This document shows, piece after piece, positions 11,056 through 23,291 of a DNA stretch of 64,000 nucleotides. Every line of letters starts with the position of its first letter. Within the stretch, counting starts at the first letter, position 1. Source of the stretch: Ctena decussata (lineage: Eukaryota; Mollusca; Bivalvia; Lucinida; Lucinidae); assembly GCA_963989385.1 (NCBI GenBank), contig OZ022510.1, positions 31,501,448 through 31,565,447 of the forward strand, read 5' to 3'. The translations under genes were made by a program, and so were the position numbers. Under the pieces are notes generated by a model, which worked only from the letters and a program-made list of their open reading frames with translations, made no database searches and had not been told where the DNA came from.

Positions 11056-11140
11056 CTCGCATTATCTGTTATAATATTATAATAATGAAAATAATAATAC
11101 TTATTATTGTTTTAAGTAGTAGTAGTAGTATCATATATCT
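10994..11140. repeat. (AAT)n and (AGT)n microsatellites with a local duplication
   Basis: The AAT run at 11019-11055 is flanked on both sides by CTCGCATTATCTGTTATAAT. A short AGT run follows at 11116-11130. Confidence 0.9.
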
Positions 11141-11360
11141 TTTTTTTATTAGCAGTAGCAGCATTTATCCCGGTCAAGATAGATGTTTTATAATCATGGC
11201 ATGAGAAGTGTCTATATCAAATATAATTTGTGCATGCTAGACCAAATTCAGAATAATGCACAATCTTGTCATTAAAGTCAATTGCAGTTAAATCAGTATA
11301 AGCCTTTTAAAGCAGCAAACTCCTCATGCTTCACAGTTTGCGACTTTCGCATAAGCAATA

Positions 11361-11598
11361 TGAGCCGCGACACGAGAAAATCAACAATGTGGTTGTGCGA
11401 CAGGCGCAGACTCAGATCAGTCTGGGCATCCGCCCAGTCTGATCAGAGTCTTCGCTGTCCGCATGGAGGCAGCTTAGACCCTTAGCTACCTTTTAAGCGC
11501 TAAGCGAAGAGTCTGATTAAACTTGTCGGATGCCAAGACTGATCTGAGTCTGCGCTGGACGCACAACTACATTGTTGGTTTTCTCGTGTCGCGGCTCA
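11361..11598 (+). mobile_element. FB-238 foldback MITE, copy 1
   Basis: It starts TGAGCCGCGACACGAGAAAA and ends with the inverted complement CTCGTGTCGCGGCTCA. The arms are about 95 bp. Each arm contains an internal palindrome around CAGATCAG..GGGCATCCGCCC..CTGATCAGAG. The centre holds a second palindrome (GGCAGCTTAGACCCTTAGCTACC). Plus marks the orientation in which the CGCTGTCCGCATGGA block precedes the centre. No transposase is encoded. No consistent TSD is seen. Confidence 0.88.
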
Positions 11599-12602
11599 TA
11601 TAATAGCAGTGTCGTACATTTTCCGACAGACTTTTAAACCCTTCCTTGTGTACTGGAATTTTGTCATATAAGAGTATTAATAGCCTACTTTTCAGCAAAA
11701 ACAAAGTCAGAATTAATGTTAAGAATTATAAGAGCCTAATTTCATTTAAAAGTTTTATAATCAAGTTATTATTCATAATTATGGACCATAGCAATTTTGA
11801 GCCAGGAATTATATAACCATGACAGTGCATTCGATTGCTGTGCATTTGTCTACTTTTTAAGAAAGATCACCAAACGTCTGCGACCGTAATGTCTATAAAT
11901 GATGAGTTCTGTCTGATTCCTCTGATTCTTCTGTCTATGTGAACTGCTCGACCTTCCTTATATTTTTTTGCCTGCCAACATTTTAAAATTAGATGCTGTT
12001 TTTGGAAGAAAATAATGTTTCATATGTGAACACCGCAAGTTTATAAAACCTCAAAAGTAAGAAAAACACAAAACAAAATAATAAAAAAGACAACATTTTC
12101 ATTCTGCTGACAATAAATCATTCATAACTTGTCTTTGATGTTGGGGCTTCAGTAATAACCCGGCTGACACAATAAAATAAGACATATTTGTAAAGGAATG
12201 AATCCTTTGTGAAACATCGTAATCTCTTTGATCTTATGTAGCGAATTACAGCTAACGCTCGACATTCTAAAGACGAAGTTAATCTCAAACTTTTGATAAC
12301 TCCTACTAAATTTTCGGGTCGCAGAAAATTTAGTTTGAGATACCAATAGTCTGAGATTAGAGGAGTTGCAATGTAAAGGAAAAAAAGGAAAAGTGTTTAT
12401 AATATTATTTGATAAAACATGGTACTTTGAGATATCAGTGTTTAATATAACGAGGGACAAATGCATGCTTTATTACTAGAAAATATTTGATCATATACTT
12501 ATCAGTGATGGCAAAAAGAGTTATTTTTTCTATTTTCAAGACAACACATACGAAGTTAAATCCTTCCAGTGGATGTAAGAAAAGAGTCCGAAAAGTGCAA
12601 AG
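11599..12602. other. No feature seen
   Basis: AT-rich. A 105-residue minus frame (12149-12466) has no recognisable domain. Confidence 0.45.
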
Positions 12603-12693
12603 CCACCTGTTCTGTTGGCTCGATATAGACTGAAATACTGTCTCAGAGACCCGTTAAATCCAAAACAACCAACCAACCACCTGTCCTGTTTGG
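12603..12693 (+). mobile_element. SINE-B, strongly 5'-truncated, with TSDs
   Basis: Body 12619-12676 keeps only ATAGACTGAAATACTGTCTC and a CCAAAACAACCAACC tail. The flanks CCACCTGTTCTGTTGG and CCACCTGTCCTGTTTGG are an imperfect TSD. Confidence 0.75.
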
Positions 12694-12960
12694 TTTATGC
12701 AAACATAAACAAATTTAATTTAGCCTGGCACAGTCGATGCTGATAATGTTGATATTCTTAATTTGATTGGTGTCATGTTACTGTCTCACCTGCTCAGGAA
12801 TTTAGGGAAAATGCTGATTTTGATTATTTTATCTCACAAATCCCAGGATGGTAAAATATATTACTTTTTTATCTAAAAAGTTTATTTTCACGTAATTCAG
12901 GTATCTGGATACGCTTTCAGGGTAACTCTCTTATTAAATTTCATGAATGCACATCTTTAC

Positions 12961-13018
12961 AGAAAATAATTTGTTTCGCCACTAGCAAAATTGCTAGTGG
13001 AGAAACAGATTATTTTCT
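12961..13018. repeat. Near-perfect 28-bp hairpin
   Basis: Arms 12961-12988 and 12991-13018 pair with two mismatches around an AA loop. The centre is CACTAGCAAAATTGCTAGTG. Confidence 0.85.
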
Positions 13019-13668
13019 GTCTTTTTTTTAAAGAGTAGTTCTCTTTTGGGTGAGCCTGTTATTATAGAAAAACGACTACAGAAATTCCAAAGTGTCTGCC
13101 TTTGAGAAAAGTGGAGGAAAAAATAGTTATCCATACAACTGTACACATTATAAAATAAGAAATAATTGTGCCAAAGTCTAATGCCAATGCTTTAGTATGA
13201 ACACTAAGACGGTGACAATACAAGTTCTAGCGCAAACATCATATGTAAGAGTAAGATTCATACCAAAATATCATTTAACAGGAGGAACTAGCGAACGTTT
13301 TGTGGAATCTTACTAATTTAACATAGGCAAAATATCACCTTGATATTTAGCTGATCTTGGTTCTTTGAATTTATTCAGAATTCAAAGTTTGACATTTTTT
13401 AAGGCATGAACAACCCAGCTTTTTCGTGTCGATGCTGTCTACGTCTAGAACGGAGTCCTCAAGAAAATGAGGACCACGCCCAACTGTAAACAGCTTAATA
13501 GACCGATTCAGACACAGAAGCGTATTATATTTTTTTGCAATTTTAGCTTGTAATATCTATGTCCCAACTATATTTCGTTTGCCCTGTCGACACAGTTGCC
13601 TGTGATTTTGTCGTAATCGACAATACCAAGCACAGTTCGTATTAGTTATTTAACACGTGGATATATAC
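13019..13668. other. No feature seen
   Basis: No repeat or coding signal supported. Confidence 0.45.
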
Positions 13669-13855
13669 GGCTATATTCAAGAACAAAACTCACACTCACA
13701 CTCGACTCAAACTCGAGTAAGTATCCCTCAAGTGTGGCTGGAGTGGGATTAACAAGAGTGTGAGTGGAGTTCAGCTTTAGTATTCACGAAGCTATCTCAA
13801 CCTCACCTTTCCCAAGTGTGACTCGAGCTTCACTCCAGTTTCAAGTAGTAAATAA
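13669..13855 (+). repeat. ACTC-rich dispersed repeat, copy 1
   Basis: It starts GGCTATATTCAAGAAC and contains GTGGGATTAACAAGAGTGTG and GTGAGTGGAGTTCAGCTT. The same phrases occur at 61217-61380, and the terminus recurs inverted at 16570-16590. Probably a MITE family. Confidence 0.6.
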
Positions 13856-13913
13856 TAACGTTGCAATACACCTTTTTTCATGGATCGGTGACGCGAGTCA
13901 GTCGATGGTTTTA

Positions 13914-13942
13914 CCTCTGTCCGTCTGTCCGTCCGTCGCGCC
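13914..13942. repeat. Short TCCG/TCTG microsatellite
   Basis: CTGTCCGTCTGTCCGTCCGT. It may mark the edge of a lost tandem-repeat element. Confidence 0.7.
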
Positions 13943-14212
13943 TAAAATTTTCGTATACTTTCTGGAATCAAGCAATGAATATGAAACTTTACACAACGTT
14001 TACAGACCTACCAAAGATAAGCATTTGACTTTTTTTATTTCTTTTTGAAGAGAGAGAGAGAATGGAGGTTTAGGGTGTGGAATGGGGATGACAGACACAG
14101 TTTACGGGGGGCATCATCTGTGTAAAATACACACATTTTCTAATGTTTGTATGTTTATAGTGCAAAATTGCCTCTGGTTCATATTTATCTATATCAGTGA
14201 ATTAGATTCACG

Positions 14213-14330
14213 GGGTCGTCGGATGTGATGGGTAACTTCCAGTAACGGGGCGTCCTTCTAACTTGAACAAGGGCCAACTGTGTTTGAAAGAGGCATTCAG
14301 CTGAAACAACCAACTAATTAACTAGCCAGC
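14213..14330 (+). mobile_element. SINE-B fragment
   Basis: It has GATGGGTAACTTCC, CGGGGCGTCCTTCTAACTTG and CAAGGGCCAACTGTG as in SINE-B, then an AACAACCAACTAATTAACTA tail. The middle is deleted. Confidence 0.55.
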
Positions 14331-14859
14331 CAACGAAATCAGATTAAGTTGAGAAAAAATTATTTGTCTAAAAACACACACGGAGACATGAAATATATCA
14401 TTACACTATCAATGCCGATCTGAACGGACAAACAATGTACTCATACTCCCTTGAAAATAAGGGTCATACCCTGTTTTGGCATTCCTTAAAGCTACCAAAA
14501 CCCAGCCAAACCTGATTCATTAGTTGCCATAGTAATGGTGTTATGGCCCCACCGATATCTACAAGGACACATAAATGATAATGGTAAATGAATTCATGTA
14601 CTTGAAAAATAATTTATTTTTCATTTCTCAAATGATCTAATTCTTTCTTTTATTTGATATAATATGTACAGTTTATCGCTTAAGAAGCTGAAGGTGAAAA
14701 TCATGCTTAGGAAACCTAAGATGGATCACGAAGACTTCATAACTAGGTGATGGGTGGACGGATAATAGGGGCGGGGTAGTTCATTTTTTTCCGAATCTGA
14801 ATATAAAATAGTTCATCATATGCAGCCGGGTATGATTCGTCTTTTTCTTCTCTCTCAGG
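14331..14859. other. No feature seen
   Basis: No supported gene or repeat. Confidence 0.45.
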
Positions 14860-15040
14860 AGTCCCGGTAGCTGAATGGGTTAAGCACTGGCCTGCTTTGC
14901 CAGCGGTCCGGGTTTGATTCCTACTGGCTATATAATTTTTCAAAAGCAAAGGCAGTTCTGTTGCACATAGCCTTTCATTGTCACCCTCCCGTCGTCCTGA
15001 TATGACGTGAATAAGATACTGTGAAAATGCATAAAATCGC
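14860..15040 (+). mobile_element. SINE-F with tRNA-Ser-like head
   Basis: A box TAGCTGAATGG and B box GGTTTGATTCC sit in a cloverleaf-like head whose anticodon stem CTGGC/GCCAG encloses a GCT-like loop. The 3' part (TGATATGACGTGAATAAGAT, ACTGTGAAAATGCATAAA) resembles the tail at 20940-20990. It runs into the CT repeat. Confidence 0.6.
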
Positions 15041-15041
15041 A

Positions 15042-15046
<5 letters not shown>

Positions 15047-15091
<45 letters not shown>
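15047..15091. repeat. (CT)n microsatellite
   Basis: Uninterrupted CT run of about 45 bp. It produces RE-repeat frames on the minus strand that are not genes. Confidence 0.98.
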
Positions 15092-15097
<6 letters not shown>

Positions 15098-15300
15098 ATA
15101 TTGGGTGTGGAGAAAGGTGATAGAGCGGACACAAAATGTTAGTTGACCATTAATTTTTACCTTGAATTCGATCCATCATTAAAATATGTTTTGCACAAAG
15201 CTTTGACAAGGCTTCATTAAAGTTTCAAGAAAATCCACCTATTGGTTCAGAAGATAAGGAGCGAACAAGAAAAGGGAGAAAAACAGACATACGGACTGAA

Positions 15301-15781
15301 CAAGAGGGCCATGAAGCCAAACTGTAGAGATATGAGAAACATTGGTTAAAAGTCAAGGAATGACCTTGACATCTTTTACTCAAAAACTTAGTTGACTATT
15401 ACCAACTTTTGTAGCGAAATCTTCTACTAATTCCATGAACTCTTCTGTTCGAACATTTCTCAGTTAAAGCACCAAAACGCAAATTTGAACTTGCCGTACA
15501 AAAGGTGAAGGTCAACCCAAATCCCAAACCCAAAGTCGTCATTTGGTAGAACTTGTGTACCTGATGCTATATATCATCAGTCTAATGGTTCTGGAGAAGA
15601 AGATTCTTAAAGGTTTTTACTATATATTGGAGTGGCGGCCGTGTTGGTCATGTGACCCAGACCAACACGTGAACAGCTAATGTGAACGACACTTCGCACC
15701 CGCAAGCCCTGGCGCAGTATACGAAATTTGCTTGTCTATCCTATTAGGTCCTCCGGAGCGTTTGGCTCAGGTGAGCTAAAA
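15301..15781 (-). mobile_element. Short tandem-repeat element, same family as 50853-52806, inverted
   Basis: It begins CAAGAGGGCCATGAAGCC and ends GGCTCAGGTGAGCTAAAA, the inverted ends of the element at 50853-52806. Between them is about one core unit (CTGGAGAAGAAGATTCTTAA, GGCGGCCGTGTTGGTCATGT). The microsatellite is absent. Confidence 0.75.
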
Positions 15782-15966
15782 TAGAAGTATGGTCATGCAC
15801 ATCATTCTTTTTCTCTGCATAATTTTCTTGCAGTTATCTTTACTATAAAAAGCAGACATAAAATATTAATATTTGAGCGCGACCTTGACCCAGCATTCTT
15901 AAAGTGTATTTCCTCACAACGTCTTGGTAAGATAGACACATAGCACATGTGTTCAGATGATACTCA

Positions 15967-16238
15967 GTGGAGTACAGTTGTTGTTTGTTGTTGTTTTGAA
16001 TTTAACGGCCCTTTGAGACAGTATTTCCGTCTATATCAGGCCGTCTCCCAGAACGAGGGAGAAAGAAAAGAGAAATGACAGACATGAGAAAAGAAAAATA
16101 ATAATAATAATAAAACTGCTCGTACCTACTGCAAGCACAGTAAGCCCTTGCCCTACTTAAATCAAAATAAGTAGGACGCCCCGGTACCGGAAGTTATAAC
16201 CAGCACCATCGCCCGACCACCATTCCCGTGGAATACAG
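15967..16238 (-). mobile_element. SINE-B copy with TSDs
   Basis: Body 15978-16227, minus orientation. The 3' tail is CAAAACAACAACAAACAAC and the 5' end lies near 16227. The flanks GTGGAGTACAG (15967) and GTGGAATACAG (16228) form an 11-bp TSD with one mismatch. It contains an AAT run. Confidence 0.85.
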
Positions 16239-16384
16239 AGTGTATATATTATGTAACGGACAGACAGACGGATGGGGCAATACCATATAAATGATGACTC
16301 GTCTAAAATATGACCAAACACGAATGATAAATATGTAAAACGGCAAATGATCGGAGTAGCTTGCGCACCAAAGTCAGTTAAGTT

Positions 16385-16590
16385 TTATTTCGTATTCATA
16401 AACAACACTTGAGTTGAGTTCAAGGGAGGTATCGGTCTCACTCAACGCTCACTCACTTTATCGAGTCCACTCAGAGCTCCCTAACCTTTGTGAATACCAA
16501 CGAGCCCTAAGTTGAGTCTACCTGTGACCGCTAGACGATTAACTCAATGAGTGGAGTATGAGTGGAGTGTGAGTGACGTTCTTGAATATA
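16385..16590. repeat. ACTC-rich dispersed repeat, copy 2
   Basis: The left end CGTATTCATAAAC and right end GTTCTTGAATATAGCC are inverted-repeat-like. The inside is rich in ACTCA/GAGTG. The right terminus matches the left terminus of copy 1. Confidence 0.55.
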
Positions 16591-16798
16591 GCCGATAGTG
16601 TTAAGTAGTGAACTACCTTATTCACATTTTTCGATTTCTGATCGACAGCTTTGTCAGTGCTATCAAACAACTGTCTATGAATCAGTTTACACCTCCAAGT
16701 TATGCATGCGAAGATTTGTGACTTCATGTTTGCTTCTCCTGTAACAATGGGAGCTACTCGGCTTAAAAGAATGAATTTACTCCTTGTGGAAACATAAT

Positions 16799-17036
16799 TG
16801 AGCCACGACACGACAAACCAAACAATGTGGTTGTGCGCACAGCGAAGACTCAGATCAGCCTGGGCACCAGCCCAGTCTGATCAGAGTCTTCGCTGTCCGC
16901 ATGCAGGTAGCTTAGACCCGTAGCTACTCTTTGAGCGCTTAGCCAAGAGTCTGAGCGGACTGGCTGGATGACCAGGCTGATCTGAGTCTGCGTTGGGCGC
17001 ACGACCACATTGTTGGTTTTCTCGCGTCGCGGCTAA
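16799..17036 (+). mobile_element. FB-238 copy 2
   Basis: TGAGCCACGACACGAC start and TCTCGCGTCGCGGCTAA end, with the same internal palindromes and the same block order as copy 1. Confidence 0.85.
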
Positions 17037-17488
17037 TATTTTCTGTACTAGAAGCCCGACAGTGAGCGGAGTGAATGGATGACAATGTATTTTGGCTAAG
17101 AGTGATTTCCGCTGCAAGTGTTCCCTGTACCTTAATTATGATTTATGACAGCATCAAAGCGTTGATTATTTAGGTTCCCGTCCCTTCATATTGGGATGCA
17201 TTTAGCTGTTGAACATAATCTTAGATGGCCGTCTTTCTCGCCCATTCTAAATACAGCTTAAACTGCATTTAATCCATTTCGGACTAGCGTTCCAAAAAAG
17301 GGACGATGGCAAATGGTGCAGACTGACGTACAAAACACGGCGTCTGATCAGGGTCTACATATCTGAGTTAGACAAACGGGTATTTCTCTTTAAAAATGGA
17401 AATGATAAAATAAACGAGACCAGAAAACCCTCAATAAACAAGTGGACTCACCCTATTTATAAGGACAGAAGAATCCACCAGGCATAAA
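17037..17488. other. No feature seen
   Basis: Short spacer between two FB-238 copies. No supported content. Confidence 0.45.
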
Positions 17489-17728
17489 TGAGCCGCGAAA
17501 CGACAAAACCAACAAAGCGGCACGTTCGCCCAGCGAAGACTCAGATCAATTTTGGCATCAGCCCAGTCCGATTAGAGTATTGGATGTCCGCATGGACCTA
17601 GTTTAGACCCTTCTCTACCCTTAAAGCGCACAGCAAAGAATCCGATCAGACTGGGCGGATGCCCAGGCTGATCTGAATCTTCGCTGGGCGCAAATGCCAC
17701 TTTATTGTTTTTGCCATGCCGCGGCTCA
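17489..17728 (+). mobile_element. FB-238 copy 3 (diverged)
   Basis: TGAGCCGCGAAACGAC start and GCCATGCCGCGGCTCA end. More substitutions than other copies, e.g. in the left internal palindrome. Confidence 0.82.
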
Positions 17729-18601
17729 AATGTATAAAGATGAATGAATACATGTCCATTGTCGTCCATTTCGTTTTAAAGTAAGACACCTTTCTGGATT
17801 TAATGTAAGCTTTCAATTGGATAAACAGAAATTCCGCTTAAAAGAGATCTAGTCTTAAAAGAAGGAATTCGCTGATAAGAGAGCAAGTTAATTCCTGTCA
17901 GAACTAACCCACATTAAGAAAGTAAGGCGAATATGAAAATGGCAGAATTGCGTTTTGAAAGAGTATTCATCTACTTTAACTGTATGCTCTATACGTTTGC
18001 ATTACTATGGAATATTTAGTAGCTCATTCTTGACGGAATTGCTGGAAACCTTTTTTAAATTATTCTTGTGTTGATTTAGTACTATCCAGTATTTTGTACT
18101 TTGAATGCCGACTCATAATGATACACGTTTTAGCCTTTTTACTTTGCACTTCTATTTCCTAACTACGTAAACATAAACTATTAATTAAATATTCTTAATT
18201 CGTCATAAATCCGTGAAAGCTTCTTTCAGTCGTTTGCATTTAGAAATTGGAATGTACTTTAAAACAAATATGAATATATTTAGAAACTGATACAATCGAA
18301 TTCCAGATTCAACCAACGATACAAATAGGAAAATGGATAGTAACAACACGTGACGACATTAAATGAAAAAAAACAATAGGTTTAAAGAAAAAAAATGATA
18401 TTGGTGCGTTTCCTTATAGCGAAAAAAATTGCCTTACAATATTAGATCTTTTAAAACCACCTTTTTCCTAAAGTATACCAGGTGAACAGAGTTCGGTGAC
18501 AATCGTTCAGTTTGCAATGATACTATAGGACTTAGAGCATAGTAAATAAAAGATTCTAAACAAGAAAGAGGATAGATACCAACCTTGACAGGTCATTAAC
18601 A
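17729..18601. other. No feature seen
   Basis: AT-rich, no supported content. Confidence 0.45.
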
Positions 18602-18839
18602 TGAGCCGCGACACGCGAAAACCAACAATGTGGCTGTGCGCCAAGCGCAGACTCAGACCAACCCGAGCCTCCACACAGTCTCACCACAATCTTCGCTGTG
18701 CGCTTACAGGGTAGCTAAGTGTCTAATCTACCTCCATGCGAACAGCGAAGACTCTGATCAGACTGGGCGGATGCCCAGGCTGACCTGAGTCTGCGCTGGG
18801 CGCACAACCACATTGTTGGTTTTGTCGTGTCGCGGCTCA
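18602..18839 (-). mobile_element. FB-238 copy 4
   Basis: TGAGCCGCGACACGCG start and TCGTGTCGCGGCTCA end. The block order is reversed relative to copy 1, so it is inserted in the opposite orientation. Confidence 0.87.
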
Positions 18840-19990
18840 CATAAACAGGAGCTTATGGCTTGTTTAGATTCTGGTGTTCTTGAGAAGATATTCAAGGATT
18901 ACATGCTGACCATGCAAAGGTTTTGGAATATAAATTGCTTGAATTGTGCTAGTAAGGACACATCGGCTTTTCACTGAAAACGACAAGAACTGTTACCCAA
19001 TTGCATTTGACAATGTTCAAGCTGAATTTAATGAATCTGAGCATCTTTTACATTAATTTTTCCATCCAAACTAATAGTCACACATGCACAAGGGGAACTA
19101 ACCATGAAACTTACATCCGCCGCTCTCACTAAAAGCCGCTCAGAACCAGGTTATACACAACTCTGTGTCAATCGAATCTCAGCTAGATTAAAAGAGTCCT
19201 AGAGAATTTGTATCTACTGCAGGGGGCTTAATCCTCGATTTTAATGTTTGAAAGTTAGATGGTGAACGCGCTAAATTATCCGTTTTACATTTGTATAACA
19301 AATCATTGACTTCTTATCAGTATCAACTTCACAACAGCTAAGATTTAAAATGGTTGCTATGTGCGCATTGGTCTGTCCCCTCCCGTGCAACCACACTGCA
19401 TCATGCTGATCTAAAAGACAATTAAAACATACAACTTAGTCACAGAATTTCGATCACTTATTTCTTATAGTATCCCATATTTATGAGCGATTTTATGTAT
19501 GAATGTATGTGGGTATTTATACTGTTATCCTGTGCGTACTGTGACTTTTTTACCTTCTGCTTGGTCTGGATAGTGGGACGGTGCTGGTCTTGAGCGGAAA
19601 AGGAAGACCTGTATTGCGTGGTGATATTATTTTTAATTCTGAACAGTTTTAAATTGGGAAAAAAGGCATATCGTATATATGGGGGCTCTATATGGGAGGG
19701 AGTGCTTGGTGATGATTGGGGACTGTTTGTGTTAGATCTGTGGGGAGGCATATATACTGTCGCTCCTCATCTGGGCTGCCTCAGTGAGACGGTTCAGATG
19801 AGGGTCACAACTTTCTGCCAAAAGTGGGGAAGATTATTCCTATTGTTGTCAATTACTCTCACCTATCTGGACCACCTGTATACTATATGCTTTTATTTCT
19901 AGAAAAATATTTTAATCATTGTATGTTGTACAGCTGAAATAGTCTCTTATAATTCTATCCAAGAATGGCATGGTACTGTTCATTATCCTG
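18840..19990. other. No clear feature
   Basis: Two overlapping frames (19458-19751 minus, 19618-19902 plus) have no recognisable domains and probably belong to the same degraded retroelement 3' region as the poly(A)-signal stretch that follows. Confidence 0.35.
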
Positions 19991-20024
19991 TTTCATTATT
20001 TTATGTGTATGTATATATATTTTA

Positions 20025-20060
20025 TGTACCATGATGAGACTTAAATAAACAATAAAACAA
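20025..20060 (+). other. Possible retroelement 3' end with two AATAAA signals
   Basis: ATGATGAGACTTAAATAAAC holds AATAAA at 20044-20049, with another at 20051-20056, followed by AACAAC. It looks like the 3' end of a LINE or retroposed transcript, but no reverse transcriptase is seen upstream. Confidence 0.3.
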
Positions 20061-20396
20061 CCTTTAGTAATTTGCATACAGTCTTATATGTATATGCAGA
20101 TGCTAACGATATATTAAGTAAGATCCGATAACATAAGTCACTTAAATTTAGTGATGGCTCTCAATTATATAAGCCGTTTTGATCCCGTCTGCTCATTAAA
20201 GACGGCTTGTAAGGGGATTTAGAGATACAGTCCCTTACTGATAACCTGTAATCATTCTCCTCGGCTTGTCTGATCTCCATAGAAACCGTTCCATGTACAT
20301 TTAAATTGCTTTATTGGAGGGAAAAACATGTAATAATAATGTTTAAAGTGTATGGAAGCACTGCCGTGTTTTTTTCGTCAGTTTTATAAAGAGAAA

Positions 20397-20631
20397 TGAG
20401 CCACGACACGAGAAAACCAACAAAGAGGTTTTGCGACCAGTGCAGACTCAGATTAGCCTGGGCATCCGCCCAGTCTGATCAGAGTCTTCGCTGTCCACAT
20501 GGAGGTAGCTTAGACCCTTAGCTACCCTGTAAGCGCTTAGTGGAAAGTCTGATCAGACTGGGCAGGTGCGGCTGATCTGAGTCTGCGCTGGGCGCACAAC
20601 CACATTGTTGGTTTTCTCGTGTCGCGGTTCA
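20397..20631 (+). mobile_element. FB-238 copy 5
   Basis: TGAGCCACGACACGAG start and CTCGTGTCGCGGTTCA end, with both internal palindromes. The right arm has a small deletion (GGGCAGGTGCGGC). Confidence 0.86.
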
Positions 20632-20934
20632 ATTTATGTGACTTCATGGTTGCACCCCTTGACGAAGAAGCCATATCGAAACAGGGCCTACTCTTAAAAA
20701 AGGAATTTGTTCCTATGGAACAAGTCTGTGTTTCTTTACAAGGTAACCCCCCTTTAGAAGGGAGGCAAAAATTTTGAGGTGCTTCCTCTGAAAGTGACAA
20801 ATTAACCTTAAAATTTAAAAGTAGTTTATTATGGTATTACACTTATTAGTGTTACTGTAACGAAAGTATTACCAGATTAGTATTTTTACAAGACTTCTTT
20901 TAAGGCACAAAGCTTTTTATTACCATTCCTCCAT

Positions 20935-21165
20935 CGACTCGATATGATTGAAACAACATTGAAAAGGCAGTAAAACCGCAAGTCATCCCGCCATCCGTCT
21001 GATTTGTGGCTTTTCCCTAACAAAATTAAATTCTGTCATACGAATTTAACAAGAAACACATATGACCTATGGTAAGCATCGACTTTCCGCAGGCAGAACT
21101 TGGCTTTCAAACTTGAGGCCGACCGAGGCTCGAACCCAGCGGTATCAGCGGTATGAAACCTTAAT
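20935..21165. mobile_element. SINE remnants
   Basis: 20940-20990 has a SINE-like 3' tail (GACTCGATATGATTGAAACA and GGCAGTAAAACCGCAAG) like SINE-F. At 21120-21135 the minus strand has GGGTTCGAGCC, a B-box match. Both are degraded. Confidence 0.4.
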
Positions 21166-22117
21166 TTTAAGAGTCGAATCAGCATTCTTATCTAGATATA
21201 TGTTAAGAATGGAGATATGCTCAAAACGAGGCTAGAGGGCGTGACCAAAGTTAGCCCTCATAAACAGAGTCAATAAAACAATGCGTGCTGTGTTTTTATG
21301 CTGTCAAAGGTAATTACCTTAACCCTGTATAATGTCTTTCTACTACTTTTCCCATGGAACAGTTCAAATGTGCAAGGTCCAGCTAAACCAAGAACATCAA
21401 AGTCAGGATAAAAATGTCTTGCTTTTCATTTCTATGTCTTGCTTTTCATTTCTAGCATCACGTAGATGAGATAAAAGTAGCCTGAAGGCTAATGCGACCT
21501 GACTTTACTTTTGATATTATAGGAGCTTAACTAAAACGTTAATTGATAGATATCAATTATTCGCTTTGCCTCAGGATTTTATGGTTTCAGACGTTAAGTG
21601 ACCTTTTATTTGCCTTGCATTGGATAAAAGTCTGTCTTAAGCCCTGATGTGAATGCAAAAATTGTGTTTTCAAATATGCATGCACTTCAGGACTCAATTA
21701 ATTCGGTAACACATCAGTAACACTCCGCGTACAGTATTCATACTTCTCAGATTTTCAAAGCCAACTTGCTCATGTTTATTGATGACGGTGTATACATGCT
21801 GATAATTGTCGGTTAACGCGATTGGCATTTTACTTAATGCAGATTTTATTGTGCTCCGACTCAATCAGAGAAAGAGAGCAAAAAGAGGTATTTTTTCCGG
21901 TCATAATAGGCTCTCAATAATGGCGTAAATGGTCTTCTTATTTCGGTTGCTCAATTTCTGTAATGTCTGTAATTAGTCAAACCTTTTCAGAAATAAAGAT
22001 GATGTTCAGTTTTTGTCTAGATGGTGAACTAGTTTTATTTTCACTGTAAAGTCAAACCGTTCTCCACTTTGTCTTAATTCATTTGTCAAGGCCATTCAAT
22101 ATGGGAATGCAGGTCAA
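21166..22117. other. Featureless apart from a 20-bp duplication
   Basis: ATGTCTTGCTTTTCATTTCT is directly duplicated at about 21414-21453. Nothing else is supported. Confidence 0.5.
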
Positions 22118-22245
22118 AAAAATAGAGGATCTTACATTATTGAATTTATCAAACAAGTTGGAATGAAGATAAGATGCGAGGCTCTGCCGAGCATCTGATC
22201 GTTTTCGCCAACGAGTTTAATAAAGTCAATAATACAGGAGCACGA
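22118..22245. repeat. Inverted-repeat element, partial
   Basis: ATTATTGAATTTATCAAACA at left pairs with TTTAATAAAGTCAATAAT at right, around GCGAGGCTCTGCCGAGCATC. The left segment GAGGATCTTACATTATTGAA recurs at 63961-63999 with a small insertion. Confidence 0.6.
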
Positions 22246-23290
22246 ATGCAAGATTCTTTTTATTATATGACACTAAAATCGCATTTTATCAGCAAATTTT
22301 GCACTAAAATCTCACGATTTCGCCATTAGGAAATAGGGACGTTTTTATGGCCGTCAACGCATAACGTTTCGACGTAATTTGCATGTTTAATCCACTAGTG
22401 GATTATCGTTTTTAATGCATGGCTTTATTACACTCTCAGATGCGACGTCATATGATAAAAATAGATAAAGAATGAAAAATAAAAAAAAAAATGAATAAAT
22501 TATAATGCTTGTTTGTATCTTGAAGGAGTAAAAAGAAACTATATAAAGAATAAAAATAAACAAACGAATAAATGATGACGGTCTAAAACTAGAATAAAAA
22601 AATAACAATAAAGCAAATAAATTAATATGAACAAAATAATAAGAAAGAAGGGGCGGAATGACAAATAGAGCATACTTTGAAGAGAGTTTTCTTTCAGGAA
22701 GAATCTTTGTTTAGTCTTTCCTGTAATACACCTCTTCAAAATGTAACTGGATTAGTGCATAACTTAAAGTGGACAATTAAAATGTTGGGAATGCTAAAAT
22801 TAACTCTGCGTGGTAAGGAAGAGCTACTAATATATAACTTTGCTCCGAACTTATCAAGGTGAAAATGACTTCCGATGACACTGAATGGCTGTCATTAAAT
22901 GATCGAAACTTATTCTATATATTTTAACCAATTTTGTTTTAACGTCCTTTTGCAACAAAATTGTCATCAACCAGACAAAAATACATCGAACTCAAGCTTT
23001 TAAATGATTTTATTCTATGAACTTCAATTTATTTGTTTATGTAGCTGCAAATAGATGGCACAATCCCACACATGAAATATAAAAACTGTTAAAAATGATT
23101 GGTTAATTCAGTTATGGTACATGTTAAACGGGCTAGTGCTGTAAGACCGACTATTTTAGGTAATACCCTTTCTTCAATTTAATATAGTTCATACCACAAA
23201 AGCGCGACAGGACTGAAAATTTTTGGCCTGAGCAACCAAAAATAAGTATGCACTTGCAAGCTGTGGACTTTATGCACCTGTTTCTTTTCT
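22246..23290. other. AT-rich, low complexity in part
   Basis: 22455-22640 is A-rich and yields TM-like minus frames from composition alone. No gene supported. Confidence 0.5.
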
Positions 23291-23291
23291 A

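Noticed and set aside
14743..15134. Frames with RERERE repeats
   Set aside because: Translation of the CT microsatellite.
22387..22739. Phe/Ile-rich membrane protein on the minus strand
   Set aside because: Low-complexity A/T composition with no start context or conserved motif.
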